Assembly (NCBI RefSeq): GCF_001443605.1
Contig: NZ_CP013118.1
Span: 3,033,501 to 3,097,500 of the forward strand
Direction of reading: 5' to 3'
Source of the DNA: Salinivirga cyanobacteriivorans
Lineage (GTDB): Bacteria > Bacteroidota > Bacteroidia > Bacteroidales > Salinivirgaceae
Length of the DNA: 64,000 bases
The stretch's first letter is position 1. The number at the start of each line of letters is the position of its first letter. Below the pieces are notes generated by a model. That model saw nothing but the letters and a program-made list of their open reading frames with translations. It did not search any database and was not told where the DNA came from. This document shows, one piece after another, positions 1 through 10,500 of the stretch. Position numbers and translations under genes: made by a program.

Positions 1-684
1 GAGGAGGTTTCTTATGAGTATAAAAAAGTAGATTCGGCTTTGGTACGTGTACCCGTAGAAAAGGAGGTTACAGAAGTGAAAACATTCCAGGAAATGGCAT
101 GGGGAGCAGCTAAGTTCATAGCTACACTACGTGAAAGTCGTTTTCGCCTTGTAGCAGGTATTTCAGAAACTGATCAAATTCCTGAAATTATTGAAGGTCG
201 CACTGAAGAGTTGGATTTACTGGAGCAAAAGTACCTTGAGCTATTTACAGGCCATGTAATACGTGATACCTTGATTTATAACTTTTTGTATGAGCCCGAA
301 GCTGGAATGCCGGAGGACTTAAAAGAAGTGTTGTTTTACTTTTCAAAATCTAACGGCATTAAGCAGCGAACCGGAGGTATAGAAAATGATAAGTTATATG
401 GATTGGGTTCACCTGTGTATTTAAATGTAACACCAGCAATACTACCGGAACAACAAAATAAGCAAAAGCTCGAACAGTTGGAGCCAAAAGGAATTGTATA
501 CAGAATTCCGGCAAGAGCTAGTTTAGAGTTGCAAATAAATGATAAAAATCTGGCTAAAGAATTTTTTCCTGTAGCACAGTGGGGTAAGCATTCGTTTTTA
601 CCTTCATCAATGCTAAACGAATCAGAAAACAAAGTTATTTTTGACGTTCGTACAGGTCAGATATTACAGATATCGGAAAAATAA
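1..684 (+). CDS. DUF4831 family protein, C-terminal part (5' end outside window)
   Basis: The frame is open from the first base, so this is the 3' part of a gene that starts outside the window. A TTG at 40 is in frame but internal. The remaining 227 residues resemble the C-terminal half of the DUF4831 proteins of Bacteroidota: a stretch around RIPARA followed by a short beta-rich end (GKHSFLPSS, then FDVRTGQIL). No catalytic motif is visible and the family has no known function; members are usually secreted or envelope-associated. It ends 114 nt before etfB, which has its own promoter-like sequence, so it is probably a separate unit. The family call rests on motif memory. Confidence 0.7.
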   Translation, partial: EEVSYEYKKVDSALVRVPVEKEVTEVKTFQEMAWGAAKFIATLRESRFRLVAGISETDQIPEIIEGRTEELDLLEQKYLELFTGHVIRDTLIYNFLYEPEAGMPEDLKEVLFYFSKSNGIKQRTGGIENDKLYGLGSPVYLNVTPAILPEQQNKQKLEQLEPKGIVYRIPARASLELQINDKNLAKEFFPVAQWGKHSFLPSSMLNESENKVIFDVRTGQILQISEK

Positions 685-740
685 TTCCCTTTAAATACTA
701 GAATTAGTGTGGATTACGAGCATTCCACCAGGTATGGAAC

Positions 741-770
741 TGTTTAAAACCAATCATTTAATTATATTTG
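741..770 (+). promoter_or_regulatory. Candidate promoter of the etf operon
   Basis: TATATTTG at 763-770 matches the Bacteroidota -7 consensus TAnnTTTG exactly. The -33 region around 741-745 (TGTTT) is only a partial match to TTTG. Transcription would start near 777 and give a leader of about 22 nt before the etfB start at 799. Confidence 0.5.
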
Positions 771-798
771 TCAAAAATTCAAACAGAAATATTTCGCC

Positions 799-1674
799 AT
801 GAGTGGATTAAAAATTATTGTACTTGCCAAGCAGGTTCCCGACACGCGTAATGTAGGGAAAGATGCGATGAAAGCAGATGGTACGGTAAACCGAGGAGCT
901 TTACCAGCCATCTTCAACCCGGAAGATTTGAATGCTTTGGAACAGGCCTTACGTATTAAAGACCGCGTAGCCGGATCAACAGTTACTGTGCTTACAATGG
1001 GCCCTGGCAGAGCAGCTGAAGTTATCAGAGAAGGGCTTTACCGTGGAGCAGATAATGGTTATTTGCTTACCGACCGCGCCTTTGCCGGTTCCGACACCCT
1101 GGCTACTTCTTATGCCATTTCAAAAGCAATTGAAAAAACCGGTCCCTATGACATTATTGTAGCTGGCCGCCAGGCTATTGACGGAGACACAGCTCAGGTA
1201 GGACCCCAGGTAGCTGAAAAATTGAATTTACCTCAGATTACCTATACAGAAGAGGTACTTGAAATATCTAAAAAGAAAATTAAAATTCGTCGCAGACTCG
1301 AACGTGGAGTAGAGGAAGTGAGCGGTAAATTACCATGTGTTATTACTGTAAATGCCTCGGCACCTGAATGCAGACCACGACACGCAAAGCAAACAATGAA
1401 GTTTAAGCATGCAAAAACAGTGACTGAATTGCAGGCTGCAAACGAGGATTACATTACATTGTTTGAGAATAAACCATATTTGCAAATTGAGGAGCTAAGC
1501 GTTAAAGATGTAGGTGCAGATGTGGAGTTACTCGGTTTGAGTGGTTCTCCCACAAAAGTAAAAGGCATCGAAAATGTGGTGCTTGAAGCCAAAGAATCCA
1601 GAAAGGTTGAAAATACCGATGCCGGTATTGAAGAAATGATTAAGGAGTTGATCGAAAATCATACGATTGGCTAA
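799..1674 (+). CDS. etfB: Electron transfer flavoprotein, beta subunit
   Basis: This 291-residue protein has the EtfB fold signature: LAKQVPDT near the N terminus, NPEDLNALEQAL, a nucleotide-binding TMGPGRAAEVIREGL segment, and the GRQAIDGDTAQVGPQ motif. EtfB forms a heterodimer with EtfA and passes electrons between acyl-CoA dehydrogenases and a quinone or ferredoxin acceptor. It heads a three-gene operon with etfA (33 nt downstream) and an acyl-CoA dehydrogenase. Whether this pair is electron-bifurcating cannot be decided by eye; the fermentative gene content of the window makes it possible. The ATG at 799 fits the conserved N terminus. Confidence 0.93.
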   Translation: MSGLKIIVLAKQVPDTRNVGKDAMKADGTVNRGALPAIFNPEDLNALEQALRIKDRVAGSTVTVLTMGPGRAAEVIREGLYRGADNGYLLTDRAFAGSDTLATSYAISKAIEKTGPYDIIVAGRQAIDGDTAQVGPQVAEKLNLPQITYTEEVLEISKKKIKIRRRLERGVEEVSGKLPCVITVNASAPECRPRHAKQTMKFKHAKTVTELQAANEDYITLFENKPYLQIEELSVKDVGADVELLGLSGSPTKVKGIENVVLEAKESRKVENTDAGIEEMIKELIENHTIG

Positions 1675-1707
1675 TCCGAATGTTGAACCTATTAAAACGC
1701 AATAATT

Positions 1708-2727
1708 GTGAATAGTGTATTTGTAATATGTGAAATAGAAGAGGGAAAAGTGGCCGATGTGAGCCTCGAACTTCTTACAAAAGGACGTCAGCTGGCCAAT
1801 CAATTGAAAACGAAATTGGAAGCTGTTGTTATAGGAAAAGACCTTAAAGATATTGAAAATCAGATATTCCCGTATGGAACCGATGTGGTATATAAAGCAG
1901 AAGATAAGCGCCTTGAGCATTATCTCACTTTACCTTATACTTCAATAATTACGGATTTGTTCAAAGAAACAAAACCAGAAATTGCCCTCCTGGGTGCAAC
2001 TTCGCAAGGCCGGGACCTTGGCCCGCGTGTTTCTTCAAAACTGAAATCAGGTTTAACAGCAGATTGTACAAGCCTGGAGATTGGTCCGCACGAGGATAAA
2101 AAAGCCGGAAAAACATATGAGCAGCTCTTGTATCAGATTCGTCCGGCCTTTGGAGGAAATATTATCGCTACAATTATCAACCCTGAGCACCGCCCGCAAA
2201 TGGCTACTGTTCGCGAGGGTGTGATGAAAAAAGAAATTGTAGATACAGCATACAAAGGCGAAGTCAAAAATATTGATGTATCGAAATCACTGAAGGACGA
2301 AGATTTTGTGATCAGTATTGTGGAGCGCCACATGGAAAAACGTAAGGTAAACCTTACCGGGTCGCAGGTTATTATTGCCGGTGGTTACGGAATGGGTTCG
2401 CCCGAGAATTTTAATCTGCTCTATGATTTGGCTGAAGTACTCGGTGGCGAAGTCGCTGCTTCACGCGCTGCCGTCGATGCTGGTTTTGCCGACCATGCAC
2501 GTCAGGTAGGTCAGACCGGAGTAACTGTAAGGCCAAAAATTTATATTGCCTGTGGTATTAGCGGACAGATTCAGCACCGTGCCGGAATGGAAAATTCTTC
2601 CATGATCATAGCTGTTAATACAGATGAAAATGCACCCATCAACCAAATTGCCGATTACGTGATAAATGGTGATGTGGCTGAAATTATACCCCGTATGATT
2701 AAAGCATATAAGAAAAATACGAAATAA
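1708..2727 (+). CDS. etfA: Electron transfer flavoprotein, alpha subunit
   Basis: This 339-residue EtfA starts with GTG at 1708; the conserved opening SVFVICEIEEGK follows at once, so no earlier start is needed. The C-terminal FAD-binding domain is intact: GGYGMGSPENF (glycine loop), SRAAVDAGF, RQVGQTGVTVRPK, YIACGISGQIQH and the NTDENAPI end. The protein binds FAD and pairs with EtfB. It lies between etfB and the acyl-CoA dehydrogenase (15 nt gap downstream), so all three are probably co-transcribed. Confidence 0.94.
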   Translation: MNSVFVICEIEEGKVADVSLELLTKGRQLANQLKTKLEAVVIGKDLKDIENQIFPYGTDVVYKAEDKRLEHYLTLPYTSIITDLFKETKPEIALLGATSQGRDLGPRVSSKLKSGLTADCTSLEIGPHEDKKAGKTYEQLLYQIRPAFGGNIIATIINPEHRPQMATVREGVMKKEIVDTAYKGEVKNIDVSKSLKDEDFVISIVERHMEKRKVNLTGSQVIIAGGYGMGSPENFNLLYDLAEVLGGEVAASRAAVDAGFADHARQVGQTGVTVRPKIYIACGISGQIQHRAGMENSSMIIAVNTDENAPINQIADYVINGDVAEIIPRMIKAYKKNTK

Positions 2728-2742
2728 AAAAACCTGAATATA

Positions 2743-4467
2743 ATGGCTAATTTCTATACAGATAATAAAGATCTTAAATTTCATCTGGAGCATCCTCTGA
2801 TGAAAAAGATCGTAGACCTGAAAGAGCATAATTATGCCGATCATGAAAAATTTGATTATGCTCCTGCAGACTTTGAAGATGCACTCGACAACTACAATAA
2901 AGTATTGGAAATTGTAGGTGATATTTGTGCCAATACCATTGGTCCTAACGCCGAATCCGTGGATCAGGACGGACCAAAAGTGGTTGATGGCCGGGTTGAA
3001 TATGCCCGTGGTACAGCTGAAAACCATGAAGCTTTAACTAAAGCAGGCCTCATTGGCATGTCGCTTCCAAGAAAATATAAGGGACTTAATTTTTCAATGG
3101 TGCCTTACGTGATGGCAGCTGAGCTTGTTTCACGTGCCGATGCCGGGTTTGCTAATATCTGGGGATTACAGGATTGCGCTGAAACCATTCATGAATTTGC
3201 ATCTGATGATTTAAAAGATAAATATCTACCCATGTTTAATGAGGGTGCTACAGCAGCAATGGACCTTACCGAGCCCGATGCCGGATCCGACCTGCAGGCG
3301 GTGCAGCTTAAAGCTACATACAATGAGCAGGAAGACCAGTGGTACCTCAACGGTGTAAAACGCTTTATTACAAACGGTGATGCTGATGTTTCGCTCGTGC
3401 TGGCACGTTCTGAAGCCGGGACTGTAGATGGCCGCGGTTTATCGCTTTTCCTTTATGATAAGGAAGATCACGCTGTGAATGTTCGCCGTATAGAGAATAA
3501 ACTGGGTATTAAGGGTTCGCCAACCTGCGAGCTTGTGTTTAATAATGCACCGGCCAAATTGATTGGAACCCGCAAAATGGGACTGATTAAATACGTAATG
3601 TCACTTATGAATGGAGCACGCCTTGGAGTAGGTGCTCAATCGGTAGGTATTGCAGAAGCTGCTTATCGCGAAGCCCTTGAATATGCTGCAGAACGTGCTC
3701 AGTTTGGTAAAACTATTGATAAATTTCCGGCTGTATACGAAATGCTCACTAACATGGAAGCACGTGTGAAAGCTGTGCGGGCACTGTTGTACGAAACAAC
3801 ACGGTTCGTCGATGTGTATAAAGCTTATACCCACCTGTCAGAGGAGCGCAAACTCGAAAAAGAGGAGCGTCAGGAAATGAAGCACTATACGCGTCTGTCT
3901 GATGCATTTACACCTTTGCTCAAACTTATTTCAAGTGAATATAGTAACCAGATAGCCTACGATAGCCTTCAGATTCATGGTGGATCAGGGTTTATGAAAG
4001 ATTATCCTATTGAGCGCATTTACCGCGATGCCCGCATTACAACAATTTATGAGGGTACATCGCAATTGCAGGTTGTAGCTGCCATTCGAGGTGTAACAAC
4101 CGGCTTGTTCCTGAAGCAAATCAGAGCGTATGAGGAAACTGCCATTAAGCCAGAATATGAGCACCTCAAACGTCGATTAATGGAGATGACAGCTGAGTAC
4201 GAAAATGTTGTCAGCATTGTGGAAGAAGTGAATGAGCAAGCTGAAGAAGATGATTACATTGACTTGCAGGCAAGAAGAATGGTAGAGATGGCCGGCAATA
4301 TAATTATGGGATGGCTTTTATTGCTTGATACTATGCGTGACGAAAGTTATGCACAGAGCACTAAAGTGTTCCTTAAAATGGCTTATGCCGAAAATGCCGA
4401 AAAAGCAGCATATATTAAGAATTTTGAGATTGAAGACATGGGCATGTTTAAAATCCATTCTGATTAA
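2743..4467 (+). CDS. Acyl-CoA dehydrogenase
   Basis: A 574-residue flavoprotein of the acyl-CoA dehydrogenase family with the long C-terminal extension usual in Bacteroidota. Visible motifs are MDLTEPDAGSDLQAV (FAD/substrate loop), GSPTCELVFNN, RAQFGKTIDKFPAV, LQIHGGSGFMKDYPIERIYRDARI and IYEGTSQLQ, in which E437 sits at the position of the general base used by most family members. It oxidises an acyl-CoA to the enoyl-CoA or runs in reverse, exchanging electrons with the adjacent EtfAB. Chain-length preference cannot be read from the sequence. It is the last gene of the etf operon and is followed by a clear terminator. Confidence 0.92.
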   Translation: MANFYTDNKDLKFHLEHPLMKKIVDLKEHNYADHEKFDYAPADFEDALDNYNKVLEIVGDICANTIGPNAESVDQDGPKVVDGRVEYARGTAENHEALTKAGLIGMSLPRKYKGLNFSMVPYVMAAELVSRADAGFANIWGLQDCAETIHEFASDDLKDKYLPMFNEGATAAMDLTEPDAGSDLQAVQLKATYNEQEDQWYLNGVKRFITNGDADVSLVLARSEAGTVDGRGLSLFLYDKEDHAVNVRRIENKLGIKGSPTCELVFNNAPAKLIGTRKMGLIKYVMSLMNGARLGVGAQSVGIAEAAYREALEYAAERAQFGKTIDKFPAVYEMLTNMEARVKAVRALLYETTRFVDVYKAYTHLSEERKLEKEERQEMKHYTRLSDAFTPLLKLISSEYSNQIAYDSLQIHGGSGFMKDYPIERIYRDARITTIYEGTSQLQVVAAIRGVTTGLFLKQIRAYEETAIKPEYEHLKRRLMEMTAEYENVVSIVEEVNEQAEEDDYIDLQARRMVEMAGNIIMGWLLLLDTMRDESYAQSTKVFLKMAYAENAEKAAYIKNFEIEDMGMFKIHSD

Positions 4468-4489
4468 GCTTAACAATATTGTTAGCATA

Positions 4490-4522
4490 AAAAACGGAAG
4501 GCAAGGCTCCTTCCGTTTTTTT
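4490..4522. terminator. Bidirectional rho-independent terminator
   Basis: ACGGAAGG and CCTTCCGT form a stem around a 7-nt loop, with A-runs before and T-runs after. It lies between two convergent genes, the acyl-CoA dehydrogenase (+) and the giant secreted protein (-), and can serve both strands. Confidence 0.9.
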
Positions 4523-4540
4523 ATTGACCGCTATGAGAAA

Positions 4541-7500
4541 CTACTCTAGTTTAATAAACCGCCTTGTATCAATTATTTTTTGGTTTTCAATTAACCGGAT
4601 CAAATATAACCCTGGCTTCATGTGGTTCACATTCATTGGGAACTTATACACCCCCGGGTCCACTGATTTTTGACCGATGAGTTTACCTGTAGTATTGTAA
4701 ATGTTTATTGTGCCGGTCGATTGTAGTCGATTCTTCAGAAGAATCATTATTTCTGCACTTGCAGGATTTGGATAAACAATAAAACCATGTTCTTCTTTCA
4801 TGGAAACTAAATTATGAGCAATACCATTCTGGCTCGATGCAGAATCATCCGTAGCTCCCTGGTATATCTCCTGTGTTGTTTCATCCTGTATGAATACCAC
4901 GGCATTTATTTTTTCAGGGTTATATACATTTTCGAGTTGCCAGGAGAAACTTATTTGTTCTGTCTGGCCTGCATCCCAGTTTTGGGGGAGGTTTGTACCA
5001 CCTGCATTAGGTAACATTTTTCTTAATACACTGAGAAATTCTGTTTCCCCGTTTTCTCCGGTAACTTCAGTTATCTCATTTTCAATGATTAATACTTGTG
5101 CCGTTAATTCATAATTAGTAAGCTCCTGCATTGATTTTATGTCAGCATTTACTTCAATTTGATTTTCAGTTTTAATTGTTTCCAGCTCTATTTTGAAAAG
5201 TGGGTCAAGCAGGGCTTGCTCATCGAGCGTTTGATGGTTATTAATAACTTGTGTAGTTGAAGTATGCATTATATTTCCATTTACTACAGCCCAGGGCACA
5301 TCTGTTATACCGTAATACGTTGATCGCGCACTGGGGTCAGATGGGTTTTGATCATTTAACTCATCAAAACCCGGAAAACTGGTGTGGTATTGAATATCAA
5401 TGGCGTCAGTTGCTTTTTCAGCCATTAAAGTGTTGAATTCCGGGTTAACACTGGCACTTCCTGCAGAGCCTGTATTGGTAAAAGATTCCACAATTACCTG
5501 CCTGGACCGTTCGCCAAGCCAAATGTCATCAAAAGCAAAGCCATCTGTATTTCCGCTATTATCAGATCCGAATGAAATCCTGAATCTAACATTTTCTTTA
5601 CCGGCTAATTCATCCAGTTTGTGGCGGACTTCTTTCCATGCGGTATCTATGCCTGTCCAACCGTAGCTACCCACATTATAACCACCGCCGGGGTTACCCG
5701 GAAGACCAACACCATTGTACCAGTTAATTACCTCATTAAGCCCTCCGATGTTAAACCAATCGGTTTTACCCACAATTTTAGCCTGCATAACAGCTCCATC
5801 CATATTTTCTTGTGTAGCGCTCCAAATGTTCATCTTTATCATTGGTTTATCCATGTTGCTGAAATCAAAGCATGGGCTTGTAATTGAAGAGAGTTCATTG
5901 TTGTAGTAACTTCCTTTAAGGTTTGTACACCAACTATTTGTTCCTGAAAAGGCCGAGTTAATTATCACGCCCTCTGGAGCCCCAAACTCCCAGCTACTTG
6001 TTTGCATATTTACATCGATGTTCCAACCGCCCTGTTGCGACTCAAAATCCTGCAGGTATGGATAATTGCTTACATAAGGTCTAATATTCAGTGTTTTTAT
6101 AAGTGAATCCTGGCAGCCGAAGGCGCTATTCACATGTAAGGTGACATCATAGGTGTTTATTTCACTGTAATTATGGTTTGGATTAACTTCTGTGGAAGTA
6201 CTTCCATCGCCAAACTCCCATAAAACCTGGGTTGTGTCATCCGATAGGTTTATGAATTGGGTTGAGCTGGTTCCTGCACATTCATTGTCCCAGGTAAAAT
6301 CTATGCTTGGGCCTGAATTCAAATCAATTGATTTTGTAAGTGAATTGTTACACCCATCGATGGTGGTTACTTCAAGCATAATTTCTTTGTTGCCACCTGT
6401 TTCGTAATAGTGATTGGGGTTTTGTTCGGTAGATGTATTGCTGCCTGAGGCTATATCGTCAAAGACCCACGACCATGAGAGAATTCCTTCTTCAGATAGG
6501 GTAGTGTCGTAAAAGAATATGGTGTCGGTTACGCAATAGGAGGAAGTTGTAAAACCGACCTCCGGAAGCGCCGATACTTTAATTGTATCGAAAGCGGTAT
6601 TTTGGCAGCCAAAGTTGTCTGTATAAGCATAAGATACGATACCTGCCTGCGTGGCTGAGTCGGGTCTGATGTCTGCTGTTCCGTTGCCATTGTCGATGAG
6701 GTTCAGCGCAGGCCCCTGGTAAGCAAATTCCCCGGGGTTATCGTTGGGTATTCCGGTAATTAATGAGGCCGGGCTGCCTTCGCAATAAATATCGCTTAAC
6801 CCGCTGAGGCTTACTGTGGGCAGTGAGCGTACCTGTACATTAGCTGGTGGGTCGAGGTAAGCTACGCAGTTGTTTGTGTCGGTATAGGTATATGTGATTT
6901 GGTACGGCCCTCCAATGCCTGCAGAGTCAGGGTAGAAATAGGCTGCTCCGTCAAGAGAGTCGGCATCATATATTCCGTTTCCAAAGAAATACCCTTCGCC
7001 TGAAACAGAACCATTTACTTCTCCTCTGACGAGCACTGAATCGTCGTTTACGCAGTAGCTGGGTGCAATACTTTCAATACTTAGTAAGGGTAAAGCATTG
7101 ATTTGTATGTCTCTTGCAAATGCATTGGTACAGCTATTCGCATCTGTGTAGGTGTAGGTGATAATATTGTTTCCAATTAGATTTGTCGATGGTGTAAAGG
7201 TTGCCGTATCTGTTCCGGTAATATTAGGTCCGGAAAACATACCCCCTGCAGGTTCTCCAATGAGCTCCACCGGGCTTCCATTGGGACAAAATACAGAATC
7301 AGATTCAAAATATACAGTTGGCAGGGGTGCAACAGTAACATTTTGGCTATGACTGTTGGTGCAACCATAGTCATCCGTATAGGTGTAGGTAATATATCCT
7401 GTGTCGTTAATGTGATTAGGTATGAAATTGGCTGTTCCGTCACCATAATTATTCAGGTCATTAGGGTCTCCAGCGTATGCAAAAGAACCACTGCTGCTTT

Positions 7501-10500
7501 GCGGTACTCCCGTTATAACCTCGGCCGGTGATCCTATACAGTATAGGTTTTCCAGGTTATTAATGGATACAGTAGGTAAGGCCCTAACCAGCAATGTCTC
7601 AGTGTGGTTTGATGTACATCCGTTTAAATCTGTATAGGTGAAGGTTATGTTGTATGGTCCGCCAATTCCTGCATCTGCGGGAATGAAGTTGGCTAATCCG
7701 TCATCAGCTACATCATCGGATATCCCATTACCTGTGAAATCACCGTTTCCTGTAAAACTACCGGCCACTTCTCCTCTTAATTCTACAGTATCTCCATTAA
7801 TACAATAATCTGGCTCAATAGATTCAATGCCAATGTTTGCTACACTTGTCACATCAAAAGTATGCGAATAAGTATTACTGCAGCCGTTAACGTCAGTATA
7901 GCTGTAATTTATGGTGTTCGAGCCCACAATAGAAGAAGTAGGTGTAAAGGCAACCGGGTTGGTTCCTGACAGGTTGGGTCCTGTAAATGCTCCGCCTGCA
8001 GGTGTGCCGGAAAGTGTTACTGGTGAACCGTTTTCGCAATACTGCGGAGCGGCATCGAAATGTGGGTTAGGCAAATCGTTCACTGTGGTAATTTGGGTTG
8101 CCGTATCTTTACAGGTTGTAGAGGCAAGCGTGTAAACGTACATTACAGTATCATTTCCTGTTCCGGCTATACCGGGATCAAAAATATTGACGTTGGTTAT
8201 GCCATTTCCATAGAAATTACCTCCGGTTGGATACCCACTGAGCTGAGTGGTATCAGCATCAATACAATAACTGTCTTTGAGGCCATTAAAGCTTGCAATA
8301 CCATTTACTTTGTGAATTTCCGTAGTTCTTATCACATCGAAAAGGGCTCCGCCTTGTTCGTAAGTAAAATAGATGGCAAGCGATCCTTCCGGGGCAACGG
8401 AAGGATAAATAATGGCTGTGGTGTCATTGAGCGGAGCCAGCCATGTTTCTGATTGAAATCCACATTCAATGCACGTGGTAATGCCTCCCACATCAGGCCG
8501 GCCAATAATTGTATCGCCATCAGCATAATCGCAATAATATGATTCCAGGTTTAGTATTGATCCTCCGGGAGGCACAACATTTACAGTATTGGTCGCTGTA
8601 TTGCTACAACCATTGGCATTGGTGTAGGTATAACTTATCGTATGAATTCCGTCTCCGGCACTTGATGGATGAAATGTGCTGTCGCTTGCAATTATTCCGG
8701 GGCCTGAGAAAATTCCCCCGTAGGGAGTTGCTCCATTGATGGTATCTGCAGGAGCACTATTGCTGTATGTTGATTGAGGCATTATGAAAGAGACATCTGG
8801 AGAGGGATTAACATTAATGTATAGTGAATCCGGTTCTCCGGCACATTCTTTACTGTTGTAAGTAAATTTTGGGGTTACTTTTATTTTGGCGCTTTCCATT
8901 GTTGAATTGCCAATATCTATAATAAAACTATTAATGTCATCAGTGCCTGAAGGACTGAGGCTAATGGCGGGGGTGTTATTTGTCCATTCGTAGCTTGTAC
9001 TACCTCCGGTATTGTTTGTACTAAAATTGATGTAGCTTGTGGCTTCTCCGTCACAGAGCGTTTGGTCTGTTAGTGCATTTACCTGACCATTGGGATTTAC
9101 TGTAACATTGAAGGTATTAGTGGTACTATTACATGTTACACCGTTGCTTGTATATTCCGGGTATACCGTAACAGTGGCTGTACGCGGGGAATTATTTGTG
9201 TTATTGGCATTAAATTCGGCAATATTTCCGTTGTCACCAGTGCCAAATCCCACATCAGTGGAGCTTGTCCAACTATATGTGGTTGTTCCTCCGGTATTTG
9301 AAGTGCTGAATGCAATTTCGGGAACAATTTCCTGGTGGCAAACTATTTTGTCGGTTATATCATCAACTTGTGCAGATGGATTTAGGTTTATGTTAAAGCT
9401 TTTGGGCGCTGGAGCTGGGCAACCAACACCCCCGTTTTCAAAAGTTGGGGTAACTTCAATTGTAGCTGTTACGGGGTCTGTTCCATTGTTTATTGCTGTA
9501 AATGATTCAATATCGCTTACACCTGATGATGCAAGACCGATTGAATTGTTATTGTTGCTCCATTCGTAAGTAGTTGTGCCACCACTGTTATTGGTTGAAA
9601 AACTAATGATACTTGTACTGTTACCATTGCATACGGTTTGGTCTGTATTATCATTGACCTGCCCGTTGGGATTTACATCAAAGCTGATGGAATCGGTATT
9701 TACACAACCAGCATTGGAAGTTAATGTATAATAATATTTCACAGCAACCGGACTGTTGGTTGAATTGGTCAGTGTCTCAGATATTGAGCCAGTACTGCCA
9801 GAAGCACCTTCATTAATACCTGTAATGTCATCCCGGTTCCATGCAAAAGAAATTACGTTTTGGTTACTTGAAGGCGTGTAATTAAACTCTGTACCGGAAC
9901 ATATCGGGTCGGGTGTTCTGTTGCTGGATAGTTCGGGAAGTGGATTTACTGATACCACAACATTTGATGTATGGGTTTTTGTTCCATCAGTTACTGTTAC
10001 GTAGTAGGCCGTGGTTTCGGTAGGCGAAACGCTTATGCTCTCGTTGTTTATATAAGTACCTGAAGGAATAGATGACCAGGCATAGGAATATGCTCCGGTG
10101 GCACCTGAAGGATTAGCATTCAGGGTAATGTTTTCACCCGGGCAAATATAGGTTTCTGATGCTGTGGCATCTGAGAGTAGCGGCACATTATATACAGTAA
10201 CAGGTGTTGTATTGTCTAAATCAGTTGCGGTAGATGCATCATTCCAGTTTTCTGTTGCGTTGATATTGTATGTTTTACCATCGGAGGATGCAGTGCCTTC
10301 GAGGTCAAGCACATCATCTACGCCGGATTTATCATCGCCCTCTAAATATATTGTGAAACTTGTAGAGTTGGTAACTTCCAGGTCAGATGTTGATGTGCCA
10401 AGCGTGTAGGTGTTATTGTTAAAACCCTTAATGCTAAAATGGCTTACATTAATGTCATTATTAGAAGTTAGGTCAGATGCCAAGTTGGTGCATGTAAATA

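Noticed and set aside
1-60. TTG at 40 as the true start of the first gene
   Set aside because: The frame is open upstream to base 1 with protein-like sequence, so the gene is cut by the window edge.
8060-9569. Several plus-strand open frames inside the giant secreted protein gene
   Set aside because: They are antisense shadows of a low-complexity Thr/Asn/Gly-rich coding sequence and have no independent motifs.
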